From: Thoreauomyces humboldtii
Taxonomy: Eukaryota; Chytridiomycota; Chytridiomycetes; Spizellomycetales; Powellomycetaceae
NCBI GenBank assembly: GCA_027596035.1
Contig: JADGJA010000273.1
Coordinates: forward strand, 1 to 26,538
Reading direction: 5' to 3'
Length of the DNA stretch: 26,538 nucleotides
Part shown: positions 14,414-25,253 of the stretch, piece after piece
How positions within the stretch are numbered: position 1 is the stretch's first letter
Layout of the letters: each line of letters opens with the position of its first letter
The notes under the pieces: generated by a model
Database searches by the model: none
The model's input: only the letters and a program-made list of their open reading frames with translations
Told to the model about the DNA's origin: nothing
Made by a program: the position numbers and the translations under genes

Positions 14414-15495
14414 ATGGAAGATGACGGATTCAAGCTGGTGGGGGCAGGCAGCGGCCGTCGTCGTAATAAAGCGCTTCGTGGAGGGACCTCGAAGGTTCGC
14501 ACAAGTACGAAGGCAGATGTGAACCGTGACGCCGTGGGGTTTACCTACAAGTCGCGCTCCACGCGGGCTGAGGAGAAGTCGGTCTCTGCAGACGACGTGA
14601 TTCAAAAATTGGGGGCTCGAAGGTGAGCACTTTCTTGCGATGCGACGATAATGTCGTATCAAATCCTCTGAGCGCGGGCCGCTTTTAGAGGTTTTCTCTC
14701 GAGTAGCGCCTTCTATAAGAAGGTTTACGGTAACGATCCAGCCTACTCCGCGAACTGCCAACGGGAAGAGTGAGTCTCATTTTGCTGCATCCAGATGCAT
14801 TCCTGCCGGTTCTCAGTGCACTCCAGGCGCGCTCTGCCCCGATAAAGGAAGTTGACTGTATATGTTACGGCATCGGTTCCTTTGCGAACTCGCCGGCATC
14901 ACTCGACCAGCTGGCTTTGATTTTATTGTTGCGGGATGATCTGAAGGTATCAGCCTGAATCTTGAACCCTACTCAACACGAGTGACTGATCTCCCTGTCC
15001 GTTATGTAGCTCGCGGGCGAGTTTCTCATCTTCGATCCTGTCATGACCAGCGTTGATGAAGAGGTCGCAAAGAGCTTCGGACTGAGCATCATCTCAAAGA
15101 ACGAGGTGATCGGATGCAGATGGGGAGAAGTCATCAGGTCCGGGCTGAAACCTGTCCACTTCTAGCGTGGCCAACGGTCCATAGTGCGTCCGACCTGCTT
15201 CTATATGCCACACTGCGGACATACCTTGTACAATGCCGTACTTCGCACTAACTGGAATGACCTTCCGCGGCTTCTCGTTGTCGGAAACAGCTTTTCGACG
15301 TACGGAACGCTGCTTATGGGGTCCAGCAACAAAGCGCCTTTCGTATGCGCGGCTGAGGCTGACGAGGTCCCATTCCCGAAGGGGTTCGAATCCCCGGAGG
15401 TTTTCAACAACACTAGCCTTCATTGGTTCCGGGCAGCTGGACGCATCGTTGCTGATGCGCAAGTTGATGGAGAAAGCGACCCCGAGGTTCTGTGA
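14414..15495 (+). CDS. SRR1: SRR1 / BER1 family protein
   Basis: Exons 14414-14622, 14689-14769, 14817-14946, 15010-15105, 15166-15495 give 281 aa. The N-terminus is basic (GRRRNKALRGG). The SRR1 domain follows, with the diagnostic CICYGIGSFANS, LALILLLRDDL, FDPVM, RPTCFYMPHCGHTLYNAVL and LVVGNSFSTY segments. The family (plant SRR1, linked to circadian and light responses; yeast Ber1, linked to microtubule functions) has no firmly established biochemical activity, and some work links it to heme or iron metabolism. The second intron (14770-14816) is only 47 nt. It was chosen because reading through meets a TGA and the nearer CCAG acceptor breaks the frame, so this junction is less secure than the others. 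An accidental tRNA B-box-like string lies in the last exon. Confidence 0.9.
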
Positions 15496-15909
15496 ATTCG
15501 ATTGATCAACCCGCTGTCACTCCCGAGAGCCTGCCTCTTTTGTGAATTAAATTATTGTTGTAGAATAGTGCTCGCTGGGTCAGACGGCACGCTTGCTGAA
15601 CCCTGAAGTACATGTATGTCGCTCAAGGTGGTGGGATCGATCAAGCTGCCAGTTGCCGGCCGTTCAGTAGGGACGATGACCCACGGCCCCAGGGGATGAC
15701 AGAGACCGATTTTCCGACAGCCCAATTGTGACCTCGCGCCTTGCGTTTGCAGAATGCGTCTCGCAGCTTCGCCCAAAGGTCGAACCTCCCCTATAAACTA
15801 CGGAGTACAACGACCTTTCGAACCTGGATCCTCGGACTGCCTTCTGTCTCGGCATAGAAGTCATTAGGAACTGTGAGAGATTTGCGAAGTGGCCCGGTAG
15901 CGCTTCACC
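15496..15909. other. intergenic region between tandem genes
   Basis: This 414-bp space separates the SRR1-like stop from the deubiquitinase start. Several short minus-strand frames run through it and into the deubiquitinase exons, but none contains a recognisable domain or a consistent start. It should hold the SRR1-like 3' end and the deubiquitinase promoter. Confidence 0.45.
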
Positions 15910-18455
15910 ATGTCGTTCATGAAATGGATAGGAAGCATGGTGCGTTCTAAGCTTCTGCGTTTTCCTCCAACCCACACGTCGATATGAGCTACGGAGCCTT
16001 TCTTCCGCCCAATGCGTTGAATCTGGAGATGTGTTTTGGAGAAGAAGCTGGGCGAAGGTGGCGCCTCTACGACTCTGGAAGACTCAACAGTTGTTGGCAA
16101 TTCGAAGCTTGCTGAAGCCTAATCCTCTGCGATCCCTTCCCGTTTATTGCAGAGCGGCACGAGCGGGAAGCCTGGACTTGTCATTGCCGATTGGGCAAGC
16201 TCAGGAACCGATCGTTACTATGGTTTGGAAAACGTGCGTGGGCACCTCGCTGCCGCCGAATGCTCGGCAACTTGCTGACTGCCACTGTTATCTCCCTGTT
16301 CGGCCCATCTAGTATGGAAACACCTGGTATGCGGCCTGCGGGGCGATCGAGCGGAATGACTTGGACTGAACTGATGGATCTTTCTAGCTACGCAAATTCT
16401 GTGCTGCAAGCCCTGTACTTTTGCCGGCCATTCCGAGAATGTGTGCAGGTTTACTCATATCCGATATCACCCGCCCTTCTCACTGCCGCATCCGAGAATA
16501 TGATTCTTCCGCTTCCTACACCACCATTACGGACCGCATCTTCCGTCAGCTCATTGAATTTGGGCATGAACTTGCCAGCAGCAGCGCCGGCACCTCCTCC
16601 AGCCGTTTCAGTTACACCGGCAGACACACCACCACGAAAAGAGGGAAAGGCGAACGGGGAGAAAGAGTCCATTTCGATGCTTAGCGGCAAGCTGGATTGG
16701 AAGCGGAAGGATAGTGCTAGCTCGAAGGCGAGCAGTACGGCGGCAGCTCTGCCGAAACCCGCATCGAATCCGTTCCCGAACGGCGCGGTGCCAGCCATTT
16801 TGGAGGGCATGCAGACAACTGAGCAAGACCGGGACAACCTGCTCGCTGCCTTACAAAGTCTTTTTGTGCGGATCGCCGGGCAAAAAAAGAAAACCGGCGT
16901 CATAGGTCCCCAGCAGTTCGTGCTGATATTAAAAAGGGAAAATGGTTAGGTTCGACGACCTTGGCCTGCCCGCTTGAAGCGTTGCCTGACGCGTTTCTTT
17001 TCTGCCTCAGAACTTTTTCGAAGTACTATGCACCAAGACGCACATGAGATGCTTAATTACCTGTTGAACGCTATAGCGGAAATTCTTCTGCGACACAAAG
17101 AGGAGATGCTGCAAAAACTCAAGGCGCTCCCTAGCTTTGCCACATCAGCGGCTGTCCCGGATCATCCCCGCAATTCAGCTGCGGTAGATCAAGACAAGAC
17201 GGCCAAACCAATACCCCCTCCTTCTAGCTGGGTCCATGCTTTATTCGAAGGCGTGCTCACCAACGAGACCAAGTGTCTCACCTGCGAAATGGTCACCTCC
17301 CGAGACGAGACCTTCTTGGACCTCTCGGTCGACGTGGAGCCTAATTGCTCTCTTAGTTACTGTCTCCGGAACTTTTCAAATTCCGAGACGCTCTGTAAAC
17401 AAAACAAGTTCTTTTGCGATACATGCAACAGTCTGCAGGAGGCAGAAAAGCGCATGATCGTGCGAAAGACACCCAACATCCTCGCTGTGCATTTGAAGCG
17501 ATTCAAGTACCAAGAACAGCTGCAACGTTACATTAAGCTGTCGTATCGTGTCCCTTTTCCGTTCGAGTTGCGATTATCAAACTTCACGGACGACGCCGAG
17601 AATCCGGAGCGACTATACAAGTTGTTTGCGGTGATCGTTCACATCGGAAATGGACCGCATCATGGCCACTACGTTACTCTCGTGAAGAGCCAAGAGCAGT
17701 GGCTGCTGTTCGACGACGACGAAGTTTCGGTAAGGTGACTGAGCATCGGTGACTACTTCAAAGTTCAAGTCTAAACGTCTGGCTACGGCCTGTCTTCTTA
17801 GCCGGTAGACGAATCTGAATTGCACAAGTACTATGGCGACAACCATCAGGCCGGATGCGGTTACATCTTCTTTTACATAACGGAAGACTTTGACGCGAAC
17901 GAACTGCTTCAATCCATGCAGTATGTGGACGAACAAGACGTTTCCACATCCGCCCCCTCTCCGTCCCCCTTGCATGCGACAGCAGCGTCGAGCGAGGAAA
18001 CCCAACCTCATAGCGCGCCCGACCTCACCTTCTTGACACCAGAGCACGCCACCACATCCGTCTCCAATCTTCCCGGACGGCCACATACTCCGAGCGATCC
18101 TCCACCGCCACTCGCATCCCAGCACACACCACCCCCATCCACCACTCCCACTCCCGCTCCAGCGCCACCGACACCTATCCCGTCAAAGATGCGATTGGGG
18201 AAACGACCGTCCGTGGCCAACGTACTCCAAACCACTCTCGCTGCCGTGACGGGCGCTACCACGTCCGCTTCGTCGTCGACCGCTCTGTCAGGCATGCAAC
18301 CGAGCGCGAGCGACTCGTCGACGGCATTGCCACTCCCGGGCGTGGTACTGGAGGAGCAGGAAGGGACTGACGGGAAGTCGTCACACAAAGAAGGGTGGGG
18401 ATGGTTCAGCATGGGCAAAAAGGATAAAGATAAGCATGATAGAGACAAGAAGTAG
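15910..18455 (+). CDS. creB: ubiquitin-specific protease, CreB / USP12-46 / Ubp9 type
   Basis: Exons 15910-15939, 16042-16089, 16153-16233, 16313-16326, 16388-16944, 17011-17729, 17802-18455 give 700 aa. The N-terminus is MSFMKWIGSM. The Cys box reads RYYGLENYGNTCYANSVLQ with nucleophile C58. The His box reads GPHHGHYVTLVKS with H463, followed by LLFDDDEV. Zinc-finger pairs CLTC and CDTC are present. A long Ser/Pro/Ala-rich insertion lies between the Cys box and HQDAHEML, and a disordered Ser/Thr/Pro tail extends from about residue 520 to a Lys/Asp-rich end. This layout fits fungal CreB, a deubiquitinase acting in carbon catabolite repression with a WD40 partner; the link to that pathway here is inferred from family. 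The first two exons are the least certain. Exon 4 is a 14-nt microexon, and the C58 codon is split by the next intron. Confidence 0.93.
16313..16326 (+). other. 14-nt microexon carrying the Cys-box YGNT residues
   Basis: Between acceptor CATCTAG (ends 16312) and donor GTATGC (16327) lie 14 nt encoding Tyr-Gly-Asn-Thr plus the first two bases of the catalytic Cys codon. The third base comes from the next exon at 16388. Both flanks must be spliced this way to obtain the invariant GLEN-x-GNTCYANS motif of ubiquitin-specific proteases. Confidence 0.85.
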
Positions 18456-18627
18456 CCCAGTTCCCAGAACGCCGGAAGGGGCAAGGGGTAGGGAGGGCAG
18501 CTGATACTTTTTGGAGTACCTTTCAGAAATAGAGGAAGGGTGGGATATGAGGCACAGGACTATTCTGCATACGCCTCTGATGTGTTGTTACAAGGTGGAA
18601 GTTCTTCCGTTTTACAGTCCGGAGGGC

Positions 18628-19977
18628 TTACGCCAGGTGCAGCTCAGTGGTCCAAAGAACAGGTGCGTCTGTCTCTATTTTCACGGTCACATGATCGGAC
18701 TCGGTAGCAGCGAAGCCATTGGAGCTGCTGACTAGGGTCCCGAAAGCCAGAGGAAGAGAATGGTCTACTTGAGAGCTTTAGTTTTGGCATGTACAAACCA
18801 AGACGCCCGACCAGGCTCTCACCTAGGTCCCATTTCAATCCGTTGGTCAAGCAACGCGCAACATTGACGCCGATCGGGATAAGCCCGCAAGTCGGCCCTT
18901 CGAATGATCGAAGACATTGTACTTCATGTCGGCCCTTTCAGATGCGAGTTAGTGGCCGAACGCAAAAGGCTGAACGGTTGCATCAGCTCACCGGTCGGAG
19001 AAGCACAGCCACACTCTCATTTGATACCAGGTACATCTTCCTTCTCGGCTCGACCTTGAAAAGAGTATGGACGCTTCCCATGATATGGTCGAATCGGCCA
19101 CTCAGAGCGCCGACGATGATCACGTCGTGGAGAGGAGTCGTGTCAGGCGCAAACGATTCAGCGTAGGCGCTCGCAGCCTCCGATGCGGCTTCCGAGCTTA
19201 GACAGTGTGGAACAAATAGCCGAGACAACCCGCCGCCAGTCGAGGAAGCGACCGGGGACACTGACGCCAGAGATTGCGTCTCCGTTTCGTCCAAAGGCGG
19301 GGGTTCCAATTGTGCGCGAAGCGTCTGCAGGCACTTTTGGAGGTCGGTGAAGTTCTGATCGGCCATGCAGAGAAGCTGGGTTCCCTGATGAACAAAGGGG
19401 ATTGTTATCTTATCTGATGTGCAGCCGATATCGAATGGAATTGCCTTCGGCTACCTGTGCCGCGTACCATTCCCGCACATCATCTCTGAGAGAATCGAAA
19501 TCGCCGCATATGTAGTCGGGAACAAATCTGATGAAAGCATTGGGTCAGGTCACGACCCTCCGAGCATTCCACTGTGAAAAGGTTGAAACACCTTTTACGT
19601 TCGTCCGGCGTCGTAAAAGCATCGTAGAGTCGATTGGCTCCCCCGTCCGCACAAAAGTGAGCTCGAGCTGTCAGGAAGAACGTGGTAAGTAGACCGCCTC
19701 GTGACACAGATGAGGACTCTCAGAGGAATCGCATACTGTTGTCCCATATTGCACTGAAAGCGGATGAGCTGCATAGTGGCTGGTTCAAGATAACAAGGGC
19801 GGCAGGTGGAGTTGCTGGCGCAGAGTCGTTTAAGTCGTGGGCGCAAAGATGAGCTGACGCATTCCACAAGCTGGGCGAAACTATTGAGCTGGACGAAGAA
19901 GATGAGGCCCGCCACAGATTCCGCCAAAAGGTTGTAGGGGCAGTCGCCGATGGTGAGGTTGCTTCTGAACCTGTCAT
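18628..19977 (-). CDS. THI80: thiamine pyrophosphokinase
   Basis: Exons on the minus strand: 19977-19737, 19667-19592, 19527-19455, 19384-18992, 18934-18823, 18764-18628, giving 343 aa. The enzyme transfers pyrophosphate from ATP to thiamine, making the cofactor thiamine pyrophosphate (EC 2.7.6.2). Family segments appear in order: ALVILNQPL, AHFCADGGANRLYDAF, FVPDYICGDFDSLR (the Asp-rich metal site), QNFTDLQKCL, VGALSGRFDH, MYLVSNES, GPTCGLIPIG and, at the end, HVTVKIETDAPVLWTTEL. An insertion of about 50 residues, rich in Ser, Ala and acidic residues, lies between QNFTDLQK and the VGALSGR strand; fungal homologues often have inserts there. All six exons are needed to restore these motifs. 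Convergent with the deubiquitinase (172 bp gap) and divergent from the epimerase. No TPP riboswitch was seen in its introns. Confidence 0.95.
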
Positions 19978-20159
19978 GCTGCTGCGTTCGGCGGACGTTA
20001 TTCACAGCTGCTCCTGTTCGGTAGACACAATAAAATAAAAATAAAATAAAGATATAAAACTAAAAAATCACCGTTGAACCGTTGCGACCTTGTGAGTCAC
20101 CATCGTGTCAAGGAAGTGACGCACGCTGCGCAGACCGCGACCCAGAAGAGGCAAACGGG

Positions 20160-20167
20160 TATAAAAG
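20160..20167 (+). promoter_or_regulatory. TATA box of the aldose 1-epimerase gene
   Basis: A perfect TATAAAAG lies 52 nt upstream of the epimerase ATG (20219) in the 241-bp divergent space shared with thiamine pyrophosphokinase. Such a consensus TATA box is rare in this window and suggests inducible or strong transcription with a short 5' leader. The A/T-rich run at about 20030-20066 in the same spacer may be a nucleosome-free element. Confidence 0.65.
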
Positions 20168-20218
20168 GAGCCTGCTTGCTCCTCCGCGCTCAGATACTGA
20201 TCTCATCACGTCGAAGAC

Positions 20219-21420
20219 ATGGCCCGACTGCCCGTCCACAAATTTTCAACAGCTGGCAAAGATGGAAATCAGGAATACGGAACTTACGAGCTCGCGACAG
20301 AACAAGTCGCCGCGCGATTTACAACGTTGGGCGCTCATCTGACACACGTGTTCGTCAAGGATCGTACGGGCATCGAGCGAGATGTGGTCCTCGGTTTCGA
20401 CACCCCGGATGAATACGCAAAGGCTGGTGAGGGGTCAAATCCATATTTTGGAGCAACGGTTGGCAGAACGTGCAACAGGTACTACACCTTTGCGAGGAGA
20501 AATCAGTGCCGTCATACGGGTGGTCGGTCACTTACCTTCTCTCAAAAAACCACAGAATCACGAAAGGCCAGTTCTCCCTGAACGGCAAGCAATACCAGCT
20601 TCCCATCAACAATGGGCCTAACAATCTCCATGGTGGGGTGAATGGATTTGACAAGCGCGTTTGGACTGCTACTGTCATCACCGAAAACCCACCGACTTTG
20701 CGGTTCGATTACACGGCGGCGGACGGCGAAGAGGGGTATCCGGGCGAAGTAGCAGTATCTTGCACGTACACTCTTCGCGGCGCTGCTCTGAGCATCAATT
20801 ACGAGGCACATCTTACCGAGAACAATCCGAAAGATCTCGAGACCATCATAAGCATGACCAATCACACGTACTGGAATCTCACGGGATGTGCGGACCCGAC
20901 TGTCAAAGCGCACACCTTTCACACTGTCCCAGTCGCTGGTGTGCTGGCAGTGACGGATGATCAAGCACCGACAGGGCAAGTACTTCCAACGAGCGACGAC
21001 CCGCTCCACCCCTTCAACTTCGAGCAGACGCCGCGCGTGCTGGGAGATGGCCTTGTTCAAGGGATGTCCCACGTGGAGCTGTTCAAGGGCTACGACCACT
21101 ACCTTCTCCTTGGCGACGGACATTCAACGAACGCTCCGATCGCGACCCTGAGCGCGCCATCGTCCGGCATCTCGCTCACGGTCGCCACCGACGCATCAGG
21201 TCTCCAACTGTACACGGGCAACTTCCTGCTCGGCGACTTCAACGGGAAGAAGACGCAGCCAGAGGGCACAGTCTATGTTCAGCACGCTGGAGTCGCCTTG
21301 GAGACGAGTGCACCGCTGGATGCTGTCAATCATCCTGCATGGAGGGAAAAGGTGATCCTGCGCGTGGGAGAAAGCTGGACCCAAGGAACTACGTATGCAT
21401 TTTCGATAGAAACCAAATAG
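20219..21420 (+). CDS. GALM: aldose 1-epimerase (galactose mutarotase)
   Basis: Exons 20219-20478 and 20556-21420 give 374 aa. The enzyme interconverts the alpha and beta anomers of hexoses such as galactose and glucose, feeding the Leloir pathway. Family signatures are all present: LGAHLTHVFV near the start, NPYFGATVGRTCNR before the intron, NNLHGG (H112), MTNHTYWNL (H190, the proposed general acid), GYDHYLLL and LQLYTGNFL. The catalytic base is in VALETSAPLDAVNHP (E336). The intron interrupts the Arg codon of TCNR and keeps the frame. There is no signal peptide, so it is cytosolic. It is a stand-alone mutarotase, not fused to a GAL10-type epimerase, and no other galactose gene is nearby. 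Confidence 0.96.
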
Positions 21421-21732
21421 GCGGCGGGGTCATTTACGTATCTGATTCTGGGAGGACTTGGTAACGACACTGCAACCTTTGGCATGGTCGTTACACACAG
21501 TACATATTCTCTGCGGAGAAACACCGTGAAGTTGGTCTTGCGCGATGCGCTTCTTCCTTGCCGGGATCGAAGAGGCCACCCGCGTTCCAATGCGTGTGGA
21601 AACGCGTCTCGTCCTCGGTCGGAGGTAAACCGGAGGCTGTAGGTGGGGCGGATAACCGTACGTACTAGGACCAGGTACCTAGAACACACCTCTCCTCGAA
21701 ATTCGACCAGCCGGTTGCAAAATCTCGAAACA
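21421..21732. other. intergenic region between tandem genes
   Basis: This 312-bp gap holds the epimerase 3' end and the fumarylacetoacetase promoter. I see no coding frame with a recognisable motif, and no clear TATA box. Confidence 0.5.
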
Positions 21733-23499
21733 ATGTCCAACGTCCCTACGCCAAGCATAGAGTCGGATTTCTCGATTCACAATATTCCGTTTGGAATCAT
21801 CTCATATGGCTGCGAGGTACAGACCCTGCCTCGTACCCTCTCTCGTCCTCCTCTGACCCCAGTCGTTTCGTAGACACCACGGGCAGCAACCGCTTTCGGG
21901 GACTTTGCGGTCGACCTCCTGACCCTGGCCAAGTCGGGCGTCTTCGATACAGATACAGAAAGCCCTCTGAAAGAAGGAGTTGCCGAGAAGATCTTCTCTC
22001 AGGTAAGCATTAGGCAAGACTTGGCTGCCACTCAGAGAAACCCATTCACGTCACTCATCAGTCCAACAGCCCTCGCTCAATGACTTCATGGCCCTTGGAA
22101 AACCGGCTTGGAGGGCCGCGCGCCGTACCTTACAGAAGTTTTTGTCCGGCGATCGGTCGGCGGGAGCAGCACCCTCGGGAGCGTTTATCCCCTTGTCGGA
22201 TGTCAAGAACCACATGCCTGCCCAGATCGGAGATTACACGGATTTCTACGCGTCAAAAGAACACGCTACCGCCGTCGGCGTCATGTTCCGAGGAAAGGAG
22301 AATGCCCTCATGCCCAACTGGTAACAGAACCTCCTGGAAACCCGTCGCTCGTGGTTCCAGACTGAGCGTTGTGGTGTTTGCGCACAAAAGGGTTCAGCTT
22401 CCGGTTGGATACCATGGTCGGGCCTCGTCGGTTGTTGTGAGTGGCACGTCCATCCGTCGACCGGCCGGACTCATCCTTGATCCGGCTACGAAGCTCCCGC
22501 ATTATTCCCCGTCCAAGAAGCTCGATTACGAGCTGGAAGTGGCTGCATTCGTGGGAGTGGGTAACAACCTAGGCAGCCCTATCGATGTCGACTCAGCAGC
22601 CGATCACATCTTTGGGTTGGTTCTGATGAACGACTGGAGCGGTTTGTGAAATTCACGGATGAAGGGTTTGTTCTCATTTCCCGTGCTGACGAGCTTCCCT
22701 ATATGTCTAGCCAGAGACATTCAAGCGTATGAATATGTGCCTTTAGGCCCGTTCCTTGGCAAGGTACGCCGCTTCTGATGGCCAGTTCGCATTGGCTTCT
22801 GTCGTGGCTCCCGCCGTTCCGTGAATTGTGCTAAGCCCTCTTGGTCTCTCAGAACTTCGGCACAACTATCTCGCCATGGATTGTTACGTTGGATGCACTG
22901 GAAGAGTTCCGAGTCGCACAACCGGCTCAGGTACATCCATCTCTTTTATTTGGACAGATATAGCAATGCTGATGTTTGCATTCCGAGCAGGATCCCATTC
23001 CGGCACATTACCTTCGATCGTCACCCCGTGATGCCTTCGACATCAAACTCGACGTCGCGATCAAACGTGCGCCTTTCTTGTTCTAGCTGAAATCTGCACT
23101 GTTGTCAACTTCTTTAACGCGTTTTTCGCAGCAAAATCCGCCGTGGACGCGTCAGTCGTCGCGCGATCCAATCTCAAGTACATGTACTGGTCATTCAACC
23201 AGATGCTCGCCCACCACACCGTGAACGGTTGCAACATGCGTCCCGGAGACTTGCTCGGCAGCGGGACCATCAGCGGGCCCGAGTCGTCGGCCGAGGATGG
23301 ATCATCGGCCTCAGGATCACTCCTGGAGCTCTCGCACAACGGAACCGCGCCGTTCATGCTGGGCGACCAGCAACGCACGTTCATCGAGGACGGTGATGAG
23401 GTCGTCATCAGCGGGTACTGCTGCAAAGGAGACAAGAAGGATGGAAGTTATGTGCGAGTGGGCTTTGGACAGGCAAGGGGTGTTTTGACATCAAATTAG
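21733..23499 (+). CDS. FAH: fumarylacetoacetase (tyrosine catabolism)
   Basis: Exons 21733-21816, 21874-22002, 22070-22320, 22391-22641, 22711-22763, 22853-22930, 22991-23066, 23132-23499 give 429 aa, near the usual 415-430. It hydrolyses fumarylacetoacetate to fumarate and acetoacetate, the last step of tyrosine degradation. The SH3-like N-domain ([10 protein letters not shown]) is followed by the catalytic domain. Metal ligands fit D129, E202, E204 and D236 (DYTDFY, DYELEVA, MNDWSARD), with the catalytic His at H136 (EHA) and Lys at K256 ([13 protein letters not shown]). Spacing matches the mammalian enzyme (D126, H133, E199, E201, D233, K253). The C-terminus [13 protein letters not shown] is slightly atypical, where homologues usually end in a G-K-[IV]-L-P-A-like string. 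No other tyrosine-pathway gene is in the window. Confidence 0.95.
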
Positions 23500-23788
23500 A
23501 ATTAGAATCCCGGCGTACGGCGAGGACTATGCGAAGGCGAAAGATGCGTTGAAGCCGTTGATGAAAGGCGAAGATGGTACGTTCCCGCCACTTTTGACCG
23601 TTTGTGTACAATTGTATCGATACTCGACAAAGTGGTGCGCGAGTTATGACACATGAAAAGAACATGTAATCAAACGGGTGGGGAGCTCTTCCCACCTCAC
23701 TTCAGAAACGCCAGTCCTGCTTGGAAGAATGCCGACTTTATGTACAATATGATTCTCCAAACGAGGCGACCGAATGACGAATGTTCCT

Positions 23789-25253
23789 CTACTCGTGGTC
23801 GTCCGCTTCCATCTCATCGTCGTTGGCGTCTTCATCCTCATCCTCCTGGTCCTCGTCGAGGTCCATGCCAAGGTCTTCATCCTCCCCCTGATCGCCCTCG
23901 TCCCCATCCTCGTCATCATCATCACCGCCGACAGCCTCCTTCTTGTTGGCCACGTTCTTTTCCTGCTCCGCACGCCTCCTCGCCCTCTCCTCCTCCGTCT
24001 TCTTGCGTCTCGCCTCCTGCTCCTTGATTTCCTTTGCCGACTTGTGTACTATATCGATTCACAAAGCGGATCAGCGGGGTGTACGACCGATGTACAGCAT
24101 CTCTCTCACTTGAGAGACGAACTCACCCAGAGCATGGTACAAGATCTCGCCTTCGCAGAGTCCGTTCTGTATCTTGACCAGCTTCATCTGCATCCGGGGT
24201 CCGACCTCGACGAGTCTGATGGCTCGCTGCTCTTGCTGTCTGTTGCCCTTGCCAATGTACTTCTGGGACAGCGTGACGGTCGACTCTCCGGCGTCCTCGA
24301 CGTCGCTTTCGGACGCGAAGGCGCCTCGGAGGATGTAATCGGACACGTCCTCGTAGCGGCCGAGGTCGGTGGGGACTTGGGTTTGGATGATGGTCTTGAT
24401 GGACTTTGACACACCCGTCACCTTGACGCTGACGGTGTAGTGACGGAACTCGACTTCGTTCGTCTCAGAGTTGAGGTTGAAGAGGATGACGCGACGAGCG
24501 TCCGCCAGTTTCATCTGACAAAGGTTGAATCAAGAACGTCAACACCGAATCGTTCACGTGCTAGCCTCGGAGCTCCGTTGCGTGGGGGAAAACCATGCGA
24601 TGTACTCACGGTTTGAACCTGGATGGAAGGGAACATGTTTTGGAACACGGTGGCCATCAATTTGATGTGTTTCTCGTCTCCTCCAAAGTTGTTCAGCACG
24701 ACGAGGGGACTCGTCTTGAACTCTGATCCAGGGCTCTTTGGTCTGTTCTGCAAAGCCAAGACATCGGCGCTCAGACCATAGCTCGTGACTCTGAACGTCA
24801 GTGTTGGCCCACGAGGGATCCTTCCGATCCTCAAGCTAGTTCCTGCGGCGGTTTTGCTGAAGATCATGAGGTGGGTGACAGAGAGCTGTCCGGCTACGGC
24901 CACGAAGTCCTTCAACTTGTTGCCTTTTCGCTCCTGCGGACACGAGGGGATCAGCCGTTCTGAAGTCAATGGATACAGAGTGGGCACAGAATACCGTACC
25001 CTCAGGTTAAGAGCGGTGTTGGGTTCCATCGCTCTTCGAACATCACGGACGAGGTGTGCTAGGGAACGTCCCACCACACCCGACTTTATGACGAACGACT
25101 TTGGCGTCTTTTCGACGGCTGCCTCGTTGACTGCCACGTGAGTTCTCTTCTTTCTCTGACGACGAGGAGAAGGCGGGTTAGACTGATGATGTAGTTCGTG
25201 ATTCGGGGACTGTGGAGTAGGACAGAGAGTTCGGCACTTGCCCTTTTTGCCAT
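23789..25253 (-). CDS. SSF1: SSF1 / Peter Pan Brix-domain 60S assembly factor
   Basis: Exons on the minus strand: 25253-25242, 25155-25000, 24933-24610, 24514-24127, 24048-23789, giving 379 aa. The start MAKR-RKKRTHV matches yeast Ssf1 (MAKRRQKKRTH). The Brix domain spans about residues 25-285, with PKSFVIKSG, RERKGNKLKDFVAVAGQLSVTHLMIFSK, IPRGPTLTFRV, NNFGGDEKHIKLMATVFQNMFP, RRVILFNL and MKLVKIQNGLCEGEILYH. A Lys/Arg/Glu helix follows (KSAKEIKEQEARRKK), then an Asp/Glu-rich tail ending DDHE. Known role: rRNA binding with Rrp15 in early pre-60S particles in the nucleolus. The first intron appears to use a GC donor. The gene is convergent with fumarylacetoacetase. Confidence 0.95.
25156..25241 (-). 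other. probable GC-AG first intron of SSF1
   Basis: After ATG GCA AAA AGG the minus strand reads GCAAGT, the consensus 5' site of GC-AG introns. A CTAAC branch site near 25180 and acceptor GTCAG at 25156 follow, giving an 86-nt phase-0 intron and joining MAKR to RKKRTHV. The nearest GT (GTGCCG, 4 nt further on) leaves the frame wrong with every acceptor close to the RKKRTH codons. Confidence 0.75.

Noticed and set aside
15383..15393. GGTTCGAATCC, identical to a tRNA B box / T-loop
   Set aside because: It lies inside a well-supported SRR1 exon; no matching acceptor stem, D arm or anticodon arm can be folded around it.
15552..16100. Minus-strand frames between the SRR1-like and deubiquitinase genes, some with protein-like stretches
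   Set aside because: No frame has a credible start, splicing or known domain, and they overlap deubiquitinase exons needed for its conserved motif.
18628..20218. Possible TPP riboswitch controlling thiamine pyrophosphokinase
   Set aside because: The conserved CUGAGA and the second TPP-binding half are absent from its introns and 5' region, and fungal TPP riboswitches are known in other thiamine genes.
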